From NCBI GenBank assembly GCA_003028315.1, contig CP028150.1, positions 1,860,001 to 1,924,000 on the forward strand: 64,000 nucleotides of DNA, written 5' to 3'. Source of the stretch: Neisseria mucosa (GTDB taxonomy: Bacteria; Pseudomonadota; Gammaproteobacteria; Burkholderiales; Neisseriaceae). Positions within the stretch are counted from its first letter, which is position 1, and the number at the start of each line of letters is the position of its first letter. This document shows, piece by piece, positions 1 through 8,785 of this stretch. The translations under genes were made by a program, and so were the position numbers. The notes under the pieces were generated by a model. That model was not told the DNA's origin. It was given only the letters and a program-made list of their open reading frames with translations, and made no database searches.

Positions 1-1724
1 AGCTGTACAACCGCTTCAAAACCATCAAAAACTCCCCCGAATTCGCCACCCTCTCCCCCGCACAGCAAACCAAGCTCAACCACGACCTGCGCGATTTCGT
101 CCTCAGCGGCGCGGAATTGCCGCCCGAACAGCAGGCAGAACTGGCAAAACTGCAAACCGAAGGCGCGCAACTTTCCGCCAAATTCTCGCAAAACGTCTTA
201 GACGCGACCGACGCCTTCGCCCTCTACTTTGACGACGCCGCACCGCTTGCCGGCATTCCCGAAGACTCGCTCGCCATGTTTGCCGCCGCCGCGCAAAGCG
301 AAGGCAAAACAGGCTACAAAATCGGTTTGCAGATTCCGCACTACCTCGCCGTCATCCAATACGCCGACAACCGCGAACTGCGCAAACAAATCTACCGCGC
401 CTACGTTACCCGCGCCAGCGAACTTTCAGACGACGGCAAATTCGACAACACCGCCAACATCGACCGCACCCTCGAAAACGCCCTGCAAACCGCCAAACTG
501 CTCGGCTTCAAAAACTACGCCGAACTGTCGCTGGCAACGAAAATGGCGGATACCCCCGAACAAGTCCTCACCTTCCTGCACGACCTCGCCCACCGCGCCA
601 AACCGTACGCCGAAAAAGACCTCGCCGAAGTCAAAGCCTTCGCCCGCGAACGCCTGAACCTCGCCGACCCGCAGCCGTGGGATTTGAGCTACGCCAGCGA
701 AAAACTGCGCGAAGCCAAATACGCATTCAGCGAAACCGAAGTCAAAAAATACTTCCCCGTCGGTAAAGTTTTGGCAGGCCTGTTCGCCCAAATCAAAAAA
801 CTCTACGGCATCGAATTCTCCGAAAAAACCGTTCCCGTCTGGCACAAAGACGTGCGCTACTTCGAGCTGGAGCAAAACGGCAAAACCATAGGCGGCGTCT
901 ATATGGACCTCTACGCCCGCGAAGGCAAACGCGGCGGCGCGTGGATGAACGACTACAAAGGCCGCCGCCGCTTCGCCGACGGCACGCTGCAACTGCCCAC
1001 CGCCTACCTCGTCTGCAACTTTACCCCGCCCGTCGGCGGCAAAGAAGCCCGCTTGAGCCATGACGAAATCCTCACCCTCTTCCACGAAACCGGCCACGGC
1101 CTGCACCACCTGCTCACCCAAGTGGACGAACTGGGCGTATCCGGCATCAACGGCGTCGAGTGGGACGCCGTCGAGCTGCCCAGCCAGTTTATGGAAAACT
1201 TCGTCTGGGAATACGACGTCTTGGCACAAATGTCCGCCCACGAAGAAACCGGCGAGCCCCTGCCGAAAGAACTCTTCGATAAAATGCTCGCCGCCAAAAA
1301 CTTCCAACGCGGCATGTTCCTCGTCCGCCAAATGGAGTTCGCCCTCTTCGACATGACCATTTACAGCGAAGACGACGAAGGCCGTCTGAAAAACTGGCCG
1401 CAGGTTTTAGACAGCGTGCGCAAAGAAGTCGCCGTCATCCAACCGCCCGAATACAACCGCTTCGCCAACAGCTTCAGCCACATCTTCGCCGGCGGCTACT
1501 CCGCAGGCTATTACAGCTACGCCTGGGCCGAAGTCCTCAGCGCCGACGCCTACGCCGCCTTTGAAGAAAGCGACGACGTCGCCGCCACAGGCAAACGCTT
1601 CTGGCAGGAAATCCTCGCCGTCGGCGGCTCCCGCAGCGCGGCGGAATCCTTCAAAGCCTTCCGCGGACGCGAACCGAGCATAGACGCACTGCTGCGCCAC
1701 AGCGGCTTCGACAACGCGGCTTGA
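1..1724 (+). CDS. prlC: Oligopeptidase A (M3 zinc metallopeptidase), 5' end missing
   Basis: Cytosolic M3-family oligopeptidase that degrades short peptides, including cleaved signal peptides. The reading frame is already open at base 3, so the N-terminal part lies outside the window. The zinc site HETGH is encoded at 1083-1097, and the downstream stretch with GVEWDAVELPSQ and the C-terminal GGYSAGYYSY are typical of the family (thimet oligopeptidase/OpdA type). The remaining 574 codons fit a protein of roughly 680 residues with about 100 residues missing. The gene ends in TGA and is followed by a NIME repeat and a DUS hairpin. Family assignment is firm; the choice of prlC/opdA over the related dcp rests on overall sequence feel. 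Confidence 0.9.
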   Translation, partial: LYNRFKTIKNSPEFATLSPAQQTKLNHDLRDFVLSGAELPPEQQAELAKLQTEGAQLSAKFSQNVLDATDAFALYFDDAAPLAGIPEDSLAMFAAAAQSEGKTGYKIGLQIPHYLAVIQYADNRELRKQIYRAYVTRASELSDDGKFDNTANIDRTLENALQTAKLLGFKNYAELSLATKMADTPEQVLTFLHDLAHRAKPYAEKDLAEVKAFARERLNLADPQPWDLSYASEKLREAKYAFSETEVKKYFPVGKVLAGLFAQIKKLYGIEFSEKTVPVWHKDVRYFELEQNGKTIGGVYMDLYAREGKRGGAWMNDYKGRRRFADGTLQLPTAYLVCNFTPPVGGKEARLSHDEILTLFHETGHGLHHLLTQVDELGVSGINGVEWDAVELPSQFMENFVWEYDVLAQMSAHEETGEPLPKELFDKMLAAKNFQRGMFLVRQMEFALFDMTIYSEDDEGRLKNWPQVLDSVRKEVAVIQPPEYNRFANSFSHIFAGGYSAGYYSYAWAEVLSADAYAAFEESDDVAATGKRFWQEILAVGGSRSAAESFKAFRGREPSIDALLRHSGFDNAA

Positions 1725-1779
1725 TAGTAAGGTTGATATAAAAATATAGCGGATTTGATATAGAAATACCTGAATCGTC

Positions 1780-1879
1780 ATTCCCGCGCAGGCGGGAATC
1801 CAGAACGTAAAGTTAAAGAAACCGTTTTACCCGATAAGTTTCTGTGCGGGCGGGTCTAGATTCCCGCCTGCGCGGGCAT
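1780..1879. repeat. NIME unit 1: dRS3-flanked repeat
   Basis: A perfect dRS3 (ATTCCCGCGCAGGCGGGAAT, 1780-1799) and a degenerate one (1860-1879) bracket a 60-bp core. The same 100-bp unit recurs at 2102-2201 with about two core differences and in the same orientation. These neisserial intergenic mosaic elements are common and non-coding. Confidence 0.85.
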
Positions 1880-1913
1880 GATGACGAAGACGTTTTTATT
1901 TGAAATTTACTAT

Positions 1914-1949
1914 AAAAGGTCGTCTGAAACTTTTCAGACGACCTTTTTT
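1914..1949. terminator. Inverted DUS pair, probable terminator of prlC
   Basis: AAAAGGTCGTCTGAAA and its complement are separated by one base and followed by a T run. The perfect 15-16 bp stem fits a rho-independent terminator made of two uptake sequences. Confidence 0.8.
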
Positions 1950-2101
1950 ACGAGGATTTCAAAAGTCTTAAACTGTCTGATTCAAGAATCAGACCTACAC
2001 AGACCGGATGGCAAGGTTAATGTAAAAATAGAACAGGCAAAAATCTAGGACGTATAGCAAGCATACTTAACTTTAAATCCAGCATGTCATCAAACTCCGT
2101 C

Positions 2102-2201
2102 ATTCCCGCGCAGGCGGGAATCCAGAACGTAAAGTTAAAGAAACCGTTTTACCCGATAAGTTTCTGTGCGGGCGGGCCTGGATTCCCGCCTGCGCGGGCA
2201 T
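2102..2201. repeat. NIME unit 2: dRS3-flanked repeat
   Basis: Second copy of the 100-bp unit at 1780-1879, with perfect dRS3 at 2102-2121 and the degenerate one at 2182-2201. Together the two copies and two DUS hairpins fill the 563-bp gap between prlC and the HerA-like gene; I see no gene there. Confidence 0.85.
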
Positions 2202-2226
2202 GACGGTATATTTTTTGAATTAATAT

Positions 2227-2272
2227 AAAAGGTCGTCTGAAAACCGATTTTCAGGCTTTCAGACGACCTTTG
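2227..2272. terminator. Inverted DUS pair downstream of the HerA-like gene
   Basis: AAAAGGTCGTCTGAAAA pairs with TTTCAGACGACCTTT across a 14-base loop. It lies 16 bp past the stop of the minus-strand gene at 2288, so it probably ends that transcript. Confidence 0.7.
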
Positions 2273-2287
2273 CCTTCTTTTCACGCC

Positions 2288-3820
2288 TTATTTTTTAAAC
2301 ATGTTTTTAATAATGCCCATCACGCTGCGGGAGATGGCGTTGGTCACTTGGCGGTTGATTTGGCTGCCGATGGCATCGGCGACGTTGTAGCCCAAGCCCT
2401 GCCCTGACTTTTTACGTCCGCCGCTCAAGCCGCCGAGCAGTCCGCCGAGTATGCCGGGGTCGGCATTGGCGGCTTCTTTTTCAGCGGCTTTTTGCGCTTT
2501 TTCCTGCTCTTTTGCCGCCGCTGCCGCCTCTTTCTCCGCCGCAGCCTGACTGTCGGCTTCGGCTAAGGCTTCAAAGGCGGAATAGTTGTCCACCATGTCT
2601 TTATAGGTCGGATACAAATCGTCGTTTTGGAACAAGCGGTTGCGCTCTTCGGCGGTAAGCGGGGTCAAGGAAGATTGCGGCGGCAGGACGAGCGCGCGCT
2701 CTACCGGTTCGGGCATACCTTTTTCGTCGAGGAAGGAAACGAGCGCTTCGCCGACGCCCAGTTCGGCAATCGCTTCGGCAACTTTGATATTCGGATTGCT
2801 GCGGAAGGTTTCGGCAGCGGCTTTAACCGCTTTTTGGTCGCGCGGCGTGAATGCGCGCAGGGCGTGTTGCACGCGGTTGCCGAGCTGTCCGAGGATGGTG
2901 TCGGGCAAATCGAGCGGGTTTTGGGTCACGAAATACACGCCCACGCCTTTGGAACGGATCAGGCGAACGACTTGTTCGACTTGTTCCACCAGCGCATTGG
3001 CGGCGTTGTCGAACATCAAATGCGCTTCGTCGAAGAACATCACGAATTTCGGCTTGTCCAAATCGCCGACTTCGGGCAGGGTTTCAAACAATTCTGCCAA
3101 CATCCACAGCAAAAACGCGCTGTACATACGCGGCGAGCGCATCAGTTTTTCCGAATTGAGGATATTGATGACGCCTTTGCCGTTGTCGGTCTGCATCCAA
3201 TCTTGCAGGTTGAGCGACGGCTCGCCGAAGAATTTTTCCGCACCTTCGTTCTCCAGCGTCAAAAGCTGACGTTGAATCGCGCCGATACTGGCGGCGGAGA
3301 CGTTGCCGTATTGCGTGCGGTATTCCGAAGCGTGGTCGGAAACGTGTTTCAGCATACTGCGCAAGTCTTTCAAATCCAGAATGTGCCAGCCTTTGTCGTC
3401 GGCAACTTTGAACACGAGGTTCAGCAGGCCTTCCTGCGTGTCGTTCAGGTTCATCAAACGCGCCAGCAGCAGCGGGCCCATTTCAGAAACGGTCACGCGC
3501 ACCGGAATGCCGGTTTCGCCGTAAACATCCCAAAAGCGCACGGGGAAACTTTGCAGCCATTGCTCGCCCAAGCCAAACTCGGCAATGCGTTCGCCCACCT
3601 TGCCGCTGGCAGCACCCGCTTGCGCGATGCCCGACAAATCGCCTTTGACGTCAACCAAAAATACGGGAACGCCCTCGCTGCTGAAGGCTTCCGCCATACG
3701 GCGCAGGGTCACGGTTTTACCCGTACCGGTCGCCCCAGCGATCAAGCCGTGGCGGTTCGCCATTTTGCCTTGGATTTCAAGTGTCTTATCGCCCGCGCGC
3801 GCGATGGGGAATGTCGTCAT
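2288..3820 (-). CDS. HerA-like DNA-translocating ATPase, DUF853 (YjgR) family
   Basis: A 510-residue cytosolic P-loop ATPase of the HerA/FtsK superfamily (DUF853, YjgR type). Walker A GATGTGKT is at residues 29-36 and the Walker B-like VMFFDEAH near 255-262. The C-terminal third is rich in Ala, Glu and Lys (about 420-450), followed by a Gly-rich linker and a conserved tail. The start at 3820 has AAAGGAAA nine bases upstream. Members of this family are found across Proteobacteria with little defined biology; DNA or nucleic-acid translocation is inferred from the superfamily. It stands alone between two DUS hairpins, so it is probably monocistronic. Confidence 0.85.
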   Translation of the reverse strand: MTTFPIARAGDKTLEIQGKMANRHGLIAGATGTGKTVTLRRMAEAFSSEGVPVFLVDVKGDLSGIAQAGAASGKVGERIAEFGLGEQWLQSFPVRFWDVYGETGIPVRVTVSEMGPLLLARLMNLNDTQEGLLNLVFKVADDKGWHILDLKDLRSMLKHVSDHASEYRTQYGNVSAASIGAIQRQLLTLENEGAEKFFGEPSLNLQDWMQTDNGKGVINILNSEKLMRSPRMYSAFLLWMLAELFETLPEVGDLDKPKFVMFFDEAHLMFDNAANALVEQVEQVVRLIRSKGVGVYFVTQNPLDLPDTILGQLGNRVQHALRAFTPRDQKAVKAAAETFRSNPNIKVAEAIAELGVGEALVSFLDEKGMPEPVERALVLPPQSSLTPLTAEERNRLFQNDDLYPTYKDMVDNYSAFEALAEADSQAAAEKEAAAAAKEQEKAQKAAEKEAANADPGILGGLLGGLSGGRKKSGQGLGYNVADAIGSQINRQVTNAISRSVMGIIKNMFKK

Positions 3821-3898
3821 GAAGGTTTCCTTTGATTGGATGGTTTGAAAAATAAGGCTATTTTCTTATGTTTCCACACACAGGGCAACAGATAGGCA

Positions 3899-3933
3899 GA
3901 AGGTCGTCTGAAAAGTTTTCAGACGACCTTTTA
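3899..3933. terminator. Inverted DUS pair between dnaK and the HerA-like gene
   Basis: AAGGTCGTCTGAAAA and its complement around a two-base loop, followed by TTTT. It lies between the dnaK terminator and the start of the HerA-like gene and probably insulates them. Confidence 0.65.
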
Positions 3934-3950
3934 CTATAAATAATTCAAAC

Positions 3951-3983
3951 AAAAAGCGCGAACCTTGCGATTCGCGCTTTTTT
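3951..3983 (-). terminator. Rho-independent terminator of dnaK
   Basis: A 12-bp perfect stem (AAAAAGCGCGAA / TTCGCGCTTTTT) with an 8-base loop, 14 bp past the dnaK stop. Read on the minus strand it ends in a T run. Unlike most hairpins in the window it is not built from uptake sequences. Confidence 0.85.
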
Positions 3984-3996
3984 CAGACGACCTCAA

Positions 3997-5928
3997 TTAT
4001 TTCTTGTCGTCTTTTACTTCTTCAAAGTCGGCATCTACTACGTCGTCGTCTTTCTTGGCTGAAGACGGCTCGGCTTGTGCGCTTTCGCCTGCTTGGGCTT
4101 CGGCTTGTGCTTGTGCGTAAACCATTTCGCCCAGTTTTTGGCTGGCTGCGCCCAATGCTTCGGCTTTGGCATCGATGGCGGCTTTGTCGTCGCCTTTTAC
4201 AGCTTCTTCGGCTTCTTTCAGCGCGGCTTCGATTTTTTCTTTCTCGGCTGCGTCGAGTTTGTCGCCGTAGTCGGCCAAAGATTTTTTCACGGAGTGAATC
4301 AGGGCTTCGGCTTGGTTGCGGGAAGCGACCAATTCAGTCAGTTTTTTATCTTCCTCGGCATTGGCTTCTGCATCTTTCACCATGCGTTCGATTTCTTCTT
4401 CGCTCAAGCCTGAAGAACCTTGGATGGTGATGTTGGCAGCTTTGCCTGTGCCTTTGTCTTTGGCGGAAACGTGCAGGATGCCGTTGGCGTCAATGTCGAA
4501 GGTTACTTCGATTTGCGGCATGCCGCGCGGTGCGGGTGCGATGTCGCCCAAGTTGAACTGACCCAAAGATTTGTTGGCGGAAGCGCGTTCGCGTTCGCCT
4601 TGCAGTACATGGATGGTTACTGCGCTTTGGTTGTCTTCGGCGGTAGAGAACACTTGCGACGCTTTGGTCGGGATGGTGGTGTTCTTCTGAATCAGCTTGG
4701 TCATCACGCCGCCCATGGTTTCGATACCCAAGGACAGAGGGGTTACGTCCAGCAGCAATACGTCGCTGCGGCCGCCGCTCAATACTTCGCCTTGAATCGC
4801 TGCGCCTACGGCAACGGCTTCGTCAGGGTTCACGTCTTTGCGCGGCTCTTTGCCGAAGAAGTCTCTCACGGCTTCTTGTACTTTCGGCATACGGGACTGA
4901 CCGCCGACCAAAATCACGTCGTCGATGTCGCTGGTGCTCAAGCCGGCATCTTTCAATGCGGTGCGGCAAGGCTCGATAGAGCGGGCAATCAGGTCTTCAA
5001 CCAGGCTTTCGAATTTGGCGCGGGTAATTTTCATTGCCAAGTGTTTCGGGCCGGTTGCGTCCATGGTGATGTACGGCAGGTTGATTTCGGTTTGCTGGCC
5101 GCTGGACAATTCGATTTTGGCTTTTTCGGCAGCCTCTTTCAGGCGTTGCAATGCCATCACGTCTTGTTTCAAATCAATGCCTTGGTCTTTTTTGAACTCG
5201 GCGATGATGTGGTCGATGAGGCGTTGGTCGAAGTCTTCACCGCCCAAGAAGGTGTCGCCGTTGGTTGCCAATACTTCGAATTGTTTGTCGCCGTCGAGGT
5301 TGGCGATTTCGATGATGGAAATATCGAAGGTACCGCCGCCCAAGTCATATACGGCTACTTTGCGGTCTTTGTTGTCGCCTTTGTCCATACCGAATGCCAA
5401 AGCGGCTGCGGTCGGCTCGTTGATGATGCGTTTTACATCCAAACCGGCGATGCGGCCTGCGTCTTTGGTGGCTTGACGTTGGCTGTCGTTGAAGTAGGCC
5501 GGAACGGTAATCACGGCTTCGGTTACTTTTTCGCCCAAATAAGATTCGGCGGCTTCTTTCATTTTACGCAGGACTTCTGCGGAAACTTGCGGCGGAGACA
5601 GCTCTTTGCCTTGCGCTTTCACCCATGCGTCGCCGTTGTTGGCTTTGATGATTTCGAAAGGCATGGATTCGATGTCGCGTTGGACTTCTTTGTCTTCGAA
5701 TTTATGACCGATCAAACGTTTTACAGCGTAGATGGTGTTTTTAGCGTTGGTTACGGCTTGGCGTTTGGCGGGCGCGCCGACGAGGACTTCGCCGCCGTCC
5801 AGATAAGCGACGACAGACGGCGTAGTGCGTGCACCTTCTGCGTTTTCAATAACTTTGGTTTGACCGTTTTCAGAGATGGATACACAAGAGTTGGTTGTAC
5901 CTAAGTCGATACCGATTACTTTTGCCAT
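3997..5928 (-). CDS. dnaK: Chaperone DnaK (Hsp70)
   Basis: Cytosolic ATP-dependent Hsp70 chaperone acting with DnaJ and GrpE on unfolded proteins. It has 643 residues, the usual length. IDLGTTNS, the first phosphate-binding loop, is at residues 6-13; the ATPase domain runs to about 385, then the linker DVTPLSLG and the substrate-binding domain; the acidic tail ends EEVKDDKK, the expected C-terminal recognition motif. AGGAG lies nine bases before the ATG. grpE is encoded just upstream on the same strand but 303 bp away, and each gene has its own heat-shock-type promoter, so they look like separate units. dnaJ is not in the window. Confidence 0.98.
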   Translation of the reverse strand: MAKVIGIDLGTTNSCVSISENGQTKVIENAEGARTTPSVVAYLDGGEVLVGAPAKRQAVTNAKNTIYAVKRLIGHKFEDKEVQRDIESMPFEIIKANNGDAWVKAQGKELSPPQVSAEVLRKMKEAAESYLGEKVTEAVITVPAYFNDSQRQATKDAGRIAGLDVKRIINEPTAAALAFGMDKGDNKDRKVAVYDLGGGTFDISIIEIANLDGDKQFEVLATNGDTFLGGEDFDQRLIDHIIAEFKKDQGIDLKQDVMALQRLKEAAEKAKIELSSGQQTEINLPYITMDATGPKHLAMKITRAKFESLVEDLIARSIEPCRTALKDAGLSTSDIDDVILVGGQSRMPKVQEAVRDFFGKEPRKDVNPDEAVAVGAAIQGEVLSGGRSDVLLLDVTPLSLGIETMGGVMTKLIQKNTTIPTKASQVFSTAEDNQSAVTIHVLQGERERASANKSLGQFNLGDIAPAPRGMPQIEVTFDIDANGILHVSAKDKGTGKAANITIQGSSGLSEEEIERMVKDAEANAEEDKKLTELVASRNQAEALIHSVKKSLADYGDKLDAAEKEKIEAALKEAEEAVKGDDKAAIDAKAEALGAASQKLGEMVYAQAQAEAQAGESAQAEPSSAKKDDDVVDADFEEVKDDKK

Positions 5929-5997
5929 ATTGATGTTGCTCCTAAAAAGATTTTTCTAAATTAATAATTGTGTGGAACATTTTGTTCCGTTGACCTG

Positions 5998-6026
5998 TAA
6001 ATAAGGTTGCCCGATATTTTTTCAAG
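5998..6026 (-). promoter_or_regulatory. Predicted sigma-32 promoter of dnaK
   Basis: On the minus strand, CTTGAAA (6020-6026), a 13-bp spacer and CCTTATTTA (5998-6006) match the heat-shock consensus CTTGAAA-N13/14-CCCCATTTA in spacing and in most positions. The start codon lies 69 bp downstream. The rest of the 303-bp gap to grpE contains a single DUS near 6100 and another near 6185, and nothing else recognised. Confidence 0.75.
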
Positions 6027-6231
6027 GGTTTTGTTGAAATTTTTTTTATATAAAATTCAACAAGCTAAACTATTTATCCACAGGACGGTATTTTGTTTTT
6101 CAGACGACCTTGTCTTTGTTTTCCGATTGAGCATCATCGGAATGATTTTCCAAAAGTGGGATTGAGGCTTGAGGGACGGGGAAGGGTCGTCTGAAAATTT
6201 TATGCTTGATAAACTTTATCAAGCGGTGCCT

Positions 6232-6795
6232 TCAGGATTCTTGTTTCGCCACGACAACCATTGCGGGACGTAATACGCGGTCGGACAGGGTGTAGCCTTT
6301 TTTCATGACGCTGACGATGGTGTTCGGCTCTTGCTCGCTGACGACCGCCTGCATTGCTTGATGTTGGTGTGGGTCGAGTTTGTCGCCGGGCTGCGGGTTG
6401 ATTTCTTTGATGTGCGTGGCGTCAAACGCTTTTTGCAATTCGTTCAGCGTCATTTGCACGCCCATTTTCAGCGCGTCGAAATTGCCGCTTTGGTCGAGCA
6501 GCGCCATTTCGAGATAATCTTTGACGGGCAGCATTTCGGCGGCGAATTTTTGTCCGGCGAATTTGTGCGTATCGGCAATTTCCTGCTGATGGCGGCGGCG
6601 CAGGTTTTGCTCGTTCGCCAGGCCGCGCAGTTCGCTGTCTTTCAACTGTCCTTCCAACTCGGCGATACGCGCCTGCAATTCTTCGTAAGTCGGCGGTTCG
6701 GTAGCTTCGGGTTGTTCGGTTTTGGGGGCTTGGGCGGCTTCTGCGTTTGCCGCCTCTTCGGTTTCGTGTTGATATTGTTCGTGATGTTCGCTCAT
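6232..6795 (-). CDS. grpE: Nucleotide exchange factor GrpE
   Basis: GrpE releases ADP from DnaK in the cytosolic chaperone cycle. The protein has 187 residues: an acidic Gln/Glu-rich start, a coiled coil at about 45-90 (ELQARIAELEGQL) and the C-terminal beta domain containing MKKGYTLSDRVLRPA. I place the start at 6795 (MSEHHEQ): AAAGG lies nine bases upstream of it, whereas an in-frame ATG at 6804 touches the AAAGG and leaves no spacing. A heat-shock-type promoter at 6836-6864 precedes it. Confidence 0.95.
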   Translation of the reverse strand: MSEHHEQYQHETEEAANAEAAQAPKTEQPEATEPPTYEELQARIAELEGQLKDSELRGLANEQNLRRRHQQEIADTHKFAGQKFAAEMLPVKDYLEMALLDQSGNFDALKMGVQMTLNELQKAFDATHIKEINPQPGDKLDPHQHQAMQAVVSEQEPNTIVSVMKKGYTLSDRVLRPAMVVVAKQES

Positions 6796-6835
6796 TTCAT
6801 GCATCCTTTGGAATGGTTTGAATCGAATGCTACTT

Positions 6836-6864
6836 TATATAAGGTCGTCTGAAAAAACTTCAAG
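6836..6864 (-). promoter_or_regulatory. Predicted sigma-32 promoter of grpE, containing a DUS
   Basis: Minus strand: CTTGAAG (6858-6864), 13-bp spacer, CCTTATATA (6836-6844). Spacing and the CCTTAT core are the same as in the dnaK promoter. The uptake sequence at 6842-6854 forms most of the spacer and supplies the CCT of the -10 element. Confidence 0.7.
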
Positions 6865-6966
6865 CACACGGAAACCATCATAAGCATATTCCGCAATGCG
6901 CTATCGCAAATCGTTGATAAAAGGTAAGATACACCGACACCATCCTATTTTCAGACGACCCCCAAC

Positions 6967-7785
6967 ATGAAAAAAGACCACCTGAACACAACCGATTTCA
7001 ACCTCTGGCACACCATCCGCGAAGAAACCGCAGCCGCAGCCGCAGCCGAACCGATGCTGGCGGGCTTTTTGCACCAAACCGTATTGCGCCACGACTCGCT
7101 CGATTCCGTCCTTGCCTACCACCTTTCCAGCAAACTCGGCAGCCCGATTATGGACGTGCGCGCCCTGTTTGAAATTTACCAGCAGGCATTGGGCAGCGAC
7201 GCGCGCATCAGCAACTGCGTCGAAGCCGACTTGAAAGCCATTTACGAACGCGACCCCGCGTGCGACGAATATTCGCTGCCGCTTCTGTATTTCAAAGGTT
7301 TCCACGCCATTCAGGCGCACCGCATCAACCACTGGCTCTACCAAAACGGCCGCAAAACGCTGGCGTATTTCCTGCAAAACCGCATGTCGGAAGTGTTCGG
7401 CGTCGATATTCACCCTGCTGCCCGTTTCGGTCACGGTCTGATGCTCGACCACGCCACCGGTTTCGTGGCGGGCGAGACCGCCGTGTTGGGCAACAATATT
7501 TCCATCCTGCACGGCGTAACGCTCGGCGGCTCGGGTAAGGAAAGCGGCGACCGCCATCCGAAAATCGGCGACGGCGTGATGATCGGCGCGAACGCTTCGA
7601 TATTGGGCAACATCCGCATCGGCGACAATTCCAAAATCGGCGCAGGCAGCGTGGTCGTTGCGGACGTACCGTCGTCAATCACCGTCGTCGGCGTACCTGC
7701 CAAACCAGTGGGGCGTTCGGTCAAAACCCCATCGGCGGACATGGACCAGAGTTTGCAGGGTACGGCGATGGATTTTGTGATTTGA
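6967..7785 (+). CDS. cysE: Serine O-acetyltransferase
   Basis: CysE makes O-acetylserine from serine and acetyl-CoA, the first step of cysteine synthesis in the cytosol. The 272 residues show the N-terminal helical domain (to about 140) and a left-handed beta-helix of hexapeptide repeats (about 145-245), with DHATGFVAGE and GVTLGGSGK at the expected active-site positions. A DUS lies directly before the ATG and no clear ribosome site is visible. It is divergent from grpE and followed by a DUS hairpin, so it is probably transcribed alone. Confidence 0.95.
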   Translation: MKKDHLNTTDFNLWHTIREETAAAAAAEPMLAGFLHQTVLRHDSLDSVLAYHLSSKLGSPIMDVRALFEIYQQALGSDARISNCVEADLKAIYERDPACDEYSLPLLYFKGFHAIQAHRINHWLYQNGRKTLAYFLQNRMSEVFGVDIHPAARFGHGLMLDHATGFVAGETAVLGNNISILHGVTLGGSGKESGDRHPKIGDGVMIGANASILGNIRIGDNSKIGAGSVVVADVPSSITVVGVPAKPVGRSVKTPSADMDQSLQGTAMDFVI

Positions 7786-7815
7786 ACTGAATCGCCTGAT
7801 AAGGCCGCAGATACG

Positions 7816-7865
7816 AAAAGGTCGTCTGAAAACCTGATGGATAAGGTTTTCAGACGACCTTTTTC
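7816..7865. terminator. Inverted DUS pair downstream of cysE
   Basis: AAAAGGTCGTCTGAAAACC pairs with GGTTTTCAGACGACCTTTT around a short loop and ends in T's. Confidence 0.8.
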
Positions 7866-8090
7866 TATACGGCCGCCACACTTATCTGGAATACGTCACC
7901 CGCCATTAACCACCCTTTCTCATGGAACTGAATCTGATTTTGAATTTCAGCAACCGTTTTTTTCAAATACCTGCTTCTGAAGATTTCCGATAGATCTCTG
8001 CCTGAGCGGGAATAATGCACCAATCAGTATGTTGTCTCTAAAAATCAGCTTGGCAGCCAAAGTCAGGATTGGATTTATAAGTCAGCGTTA
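7866..8090. other. Non-coding stretch between cysE and the phosphatase gene
   Basis: With the preceding hairpin this completes the 305-bp gap between convergent genes. I find no convincing coding frame, promoter or repeat in it. Confidence 0.5.
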
Positions 8091-8699
8091 TTACCCCGAT
8101 ACTGCATTGCGCTCGTTGCTGCGCAAGCGTTCCAAATGGTTTTTGACTTCCTGTACTTTTGCTTCGGTAAATAGGTTGGCGATATTTTTCCAAATGCTGT
8201 GGTAACCGTAGGGGCCGTGCTGCATTTCGGCTTTTGCCTCTTCAATCTGCCAGCCTTGGTAAAGGATGCGGTACATTCCGGCAATCAGCCCCGTTCTGTC
8301 CGCACCGTGGTAGCAATGGATGAGGACTGCGCCGTTCTGTTGCTGTTTTTCAATCAGGTACAGGATTTCGGCGATGTCTTTAGGTTTGACATTCCACGAC
8401 AGCAGCGGGCGGTTGATGATGTTGATGCCGTATTGTTTGAGATAGTCGTCGTCATTGCGGTCGAAAAAGCGCAGATTGACGACGCTTTTGATACCCTGCT
8501 GTGAAATGGTTTCGCCGTCCTCGGGGACAGGCTGTTCGCTGCGGTAGAGTTTGTCGTCGATGCGGTAAAGGTTGGCATCTTGCTTGACGGATACTGCCCA
8601 AAGTCGGGTATTCATGGTTAGTGTTTCTTGAGTGGACGAGGCTTGGCAAGCGGCAAGGAGGAAGGCTGAGAAGATAATCGGTATGGTTCGTTTCATCAT
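8091..8699 (-). CDS. Exported lipoprotein with a dual-specificity/tyrosine phosphatase domain
   Basis: The 202-residue product starts with a lipoprotein signal (Lys-Arg, then a hydrophobic stretch and the lipobox LAAC, Cys about residue 18). The phosphatase signature HCYHGADRTG (C-X5-R) is at about residue 130, and NLRFFDRNDDD upstream resembles the family's substrate region. It is therefore predicted to be a cysteine phosphatase anchored in the envelope, facing the periplasm; the substrate cannot be read from sequence. Two adjacent ATGs (8699, 8696) are possible starts and no strong ribosome site is seen. It is flanked by DUS hairpins and probably monocistronic. Confidence 0.8.
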   Translation of the reverse strand: MMKRTIPIIFSAFLLAACQASSTQETLTMNTRLWAVSVKQDANLYRIDDKLYRSEQPVPEDGETISQQGIKSVVNLRFFDRNDDDYLKQYGINIINRPLLSWNVKPKDIAEILYLIEKQQQNGAVLIHCYHGADRTGLIAGMYRILYQGWQIEEAKAEMQHGPYGYHSIWKNIANLFTEAKVQEVKNHLERLRSNERNAVSG

Positions 8700-8719
8700 A
8701 GGGATAGATTCAAAAAGTG

Positions 8720-8758
8720 AAAAGGTCGTCTGAAAAAGGAATCTGTTTTCAGACGACG
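8720..8758. terminator. Imperfect inverted DUS pair upstream of the phosphatase gene
   Basis: AAAGGTCGTCTGAAAA faces TTTTCAGACGACG; the second arm has ACG where ACC is expected. It lies 28 bp past the dusA stop and probably terminates dusA. Confidence 0.55.
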
Positions 8759-8785
8759 TGTTTAATGTTTAAGAAAACCGCGCTT

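Noticed and set aside
4420..5904. Long open frame antisense to dnaK (about 490 codons)
   Set aside because: It mirrors the codon bias of dnaK, has Phe/Gly/Val-rich composition typical of antisense frames, and no ribosome site or family resemblance.
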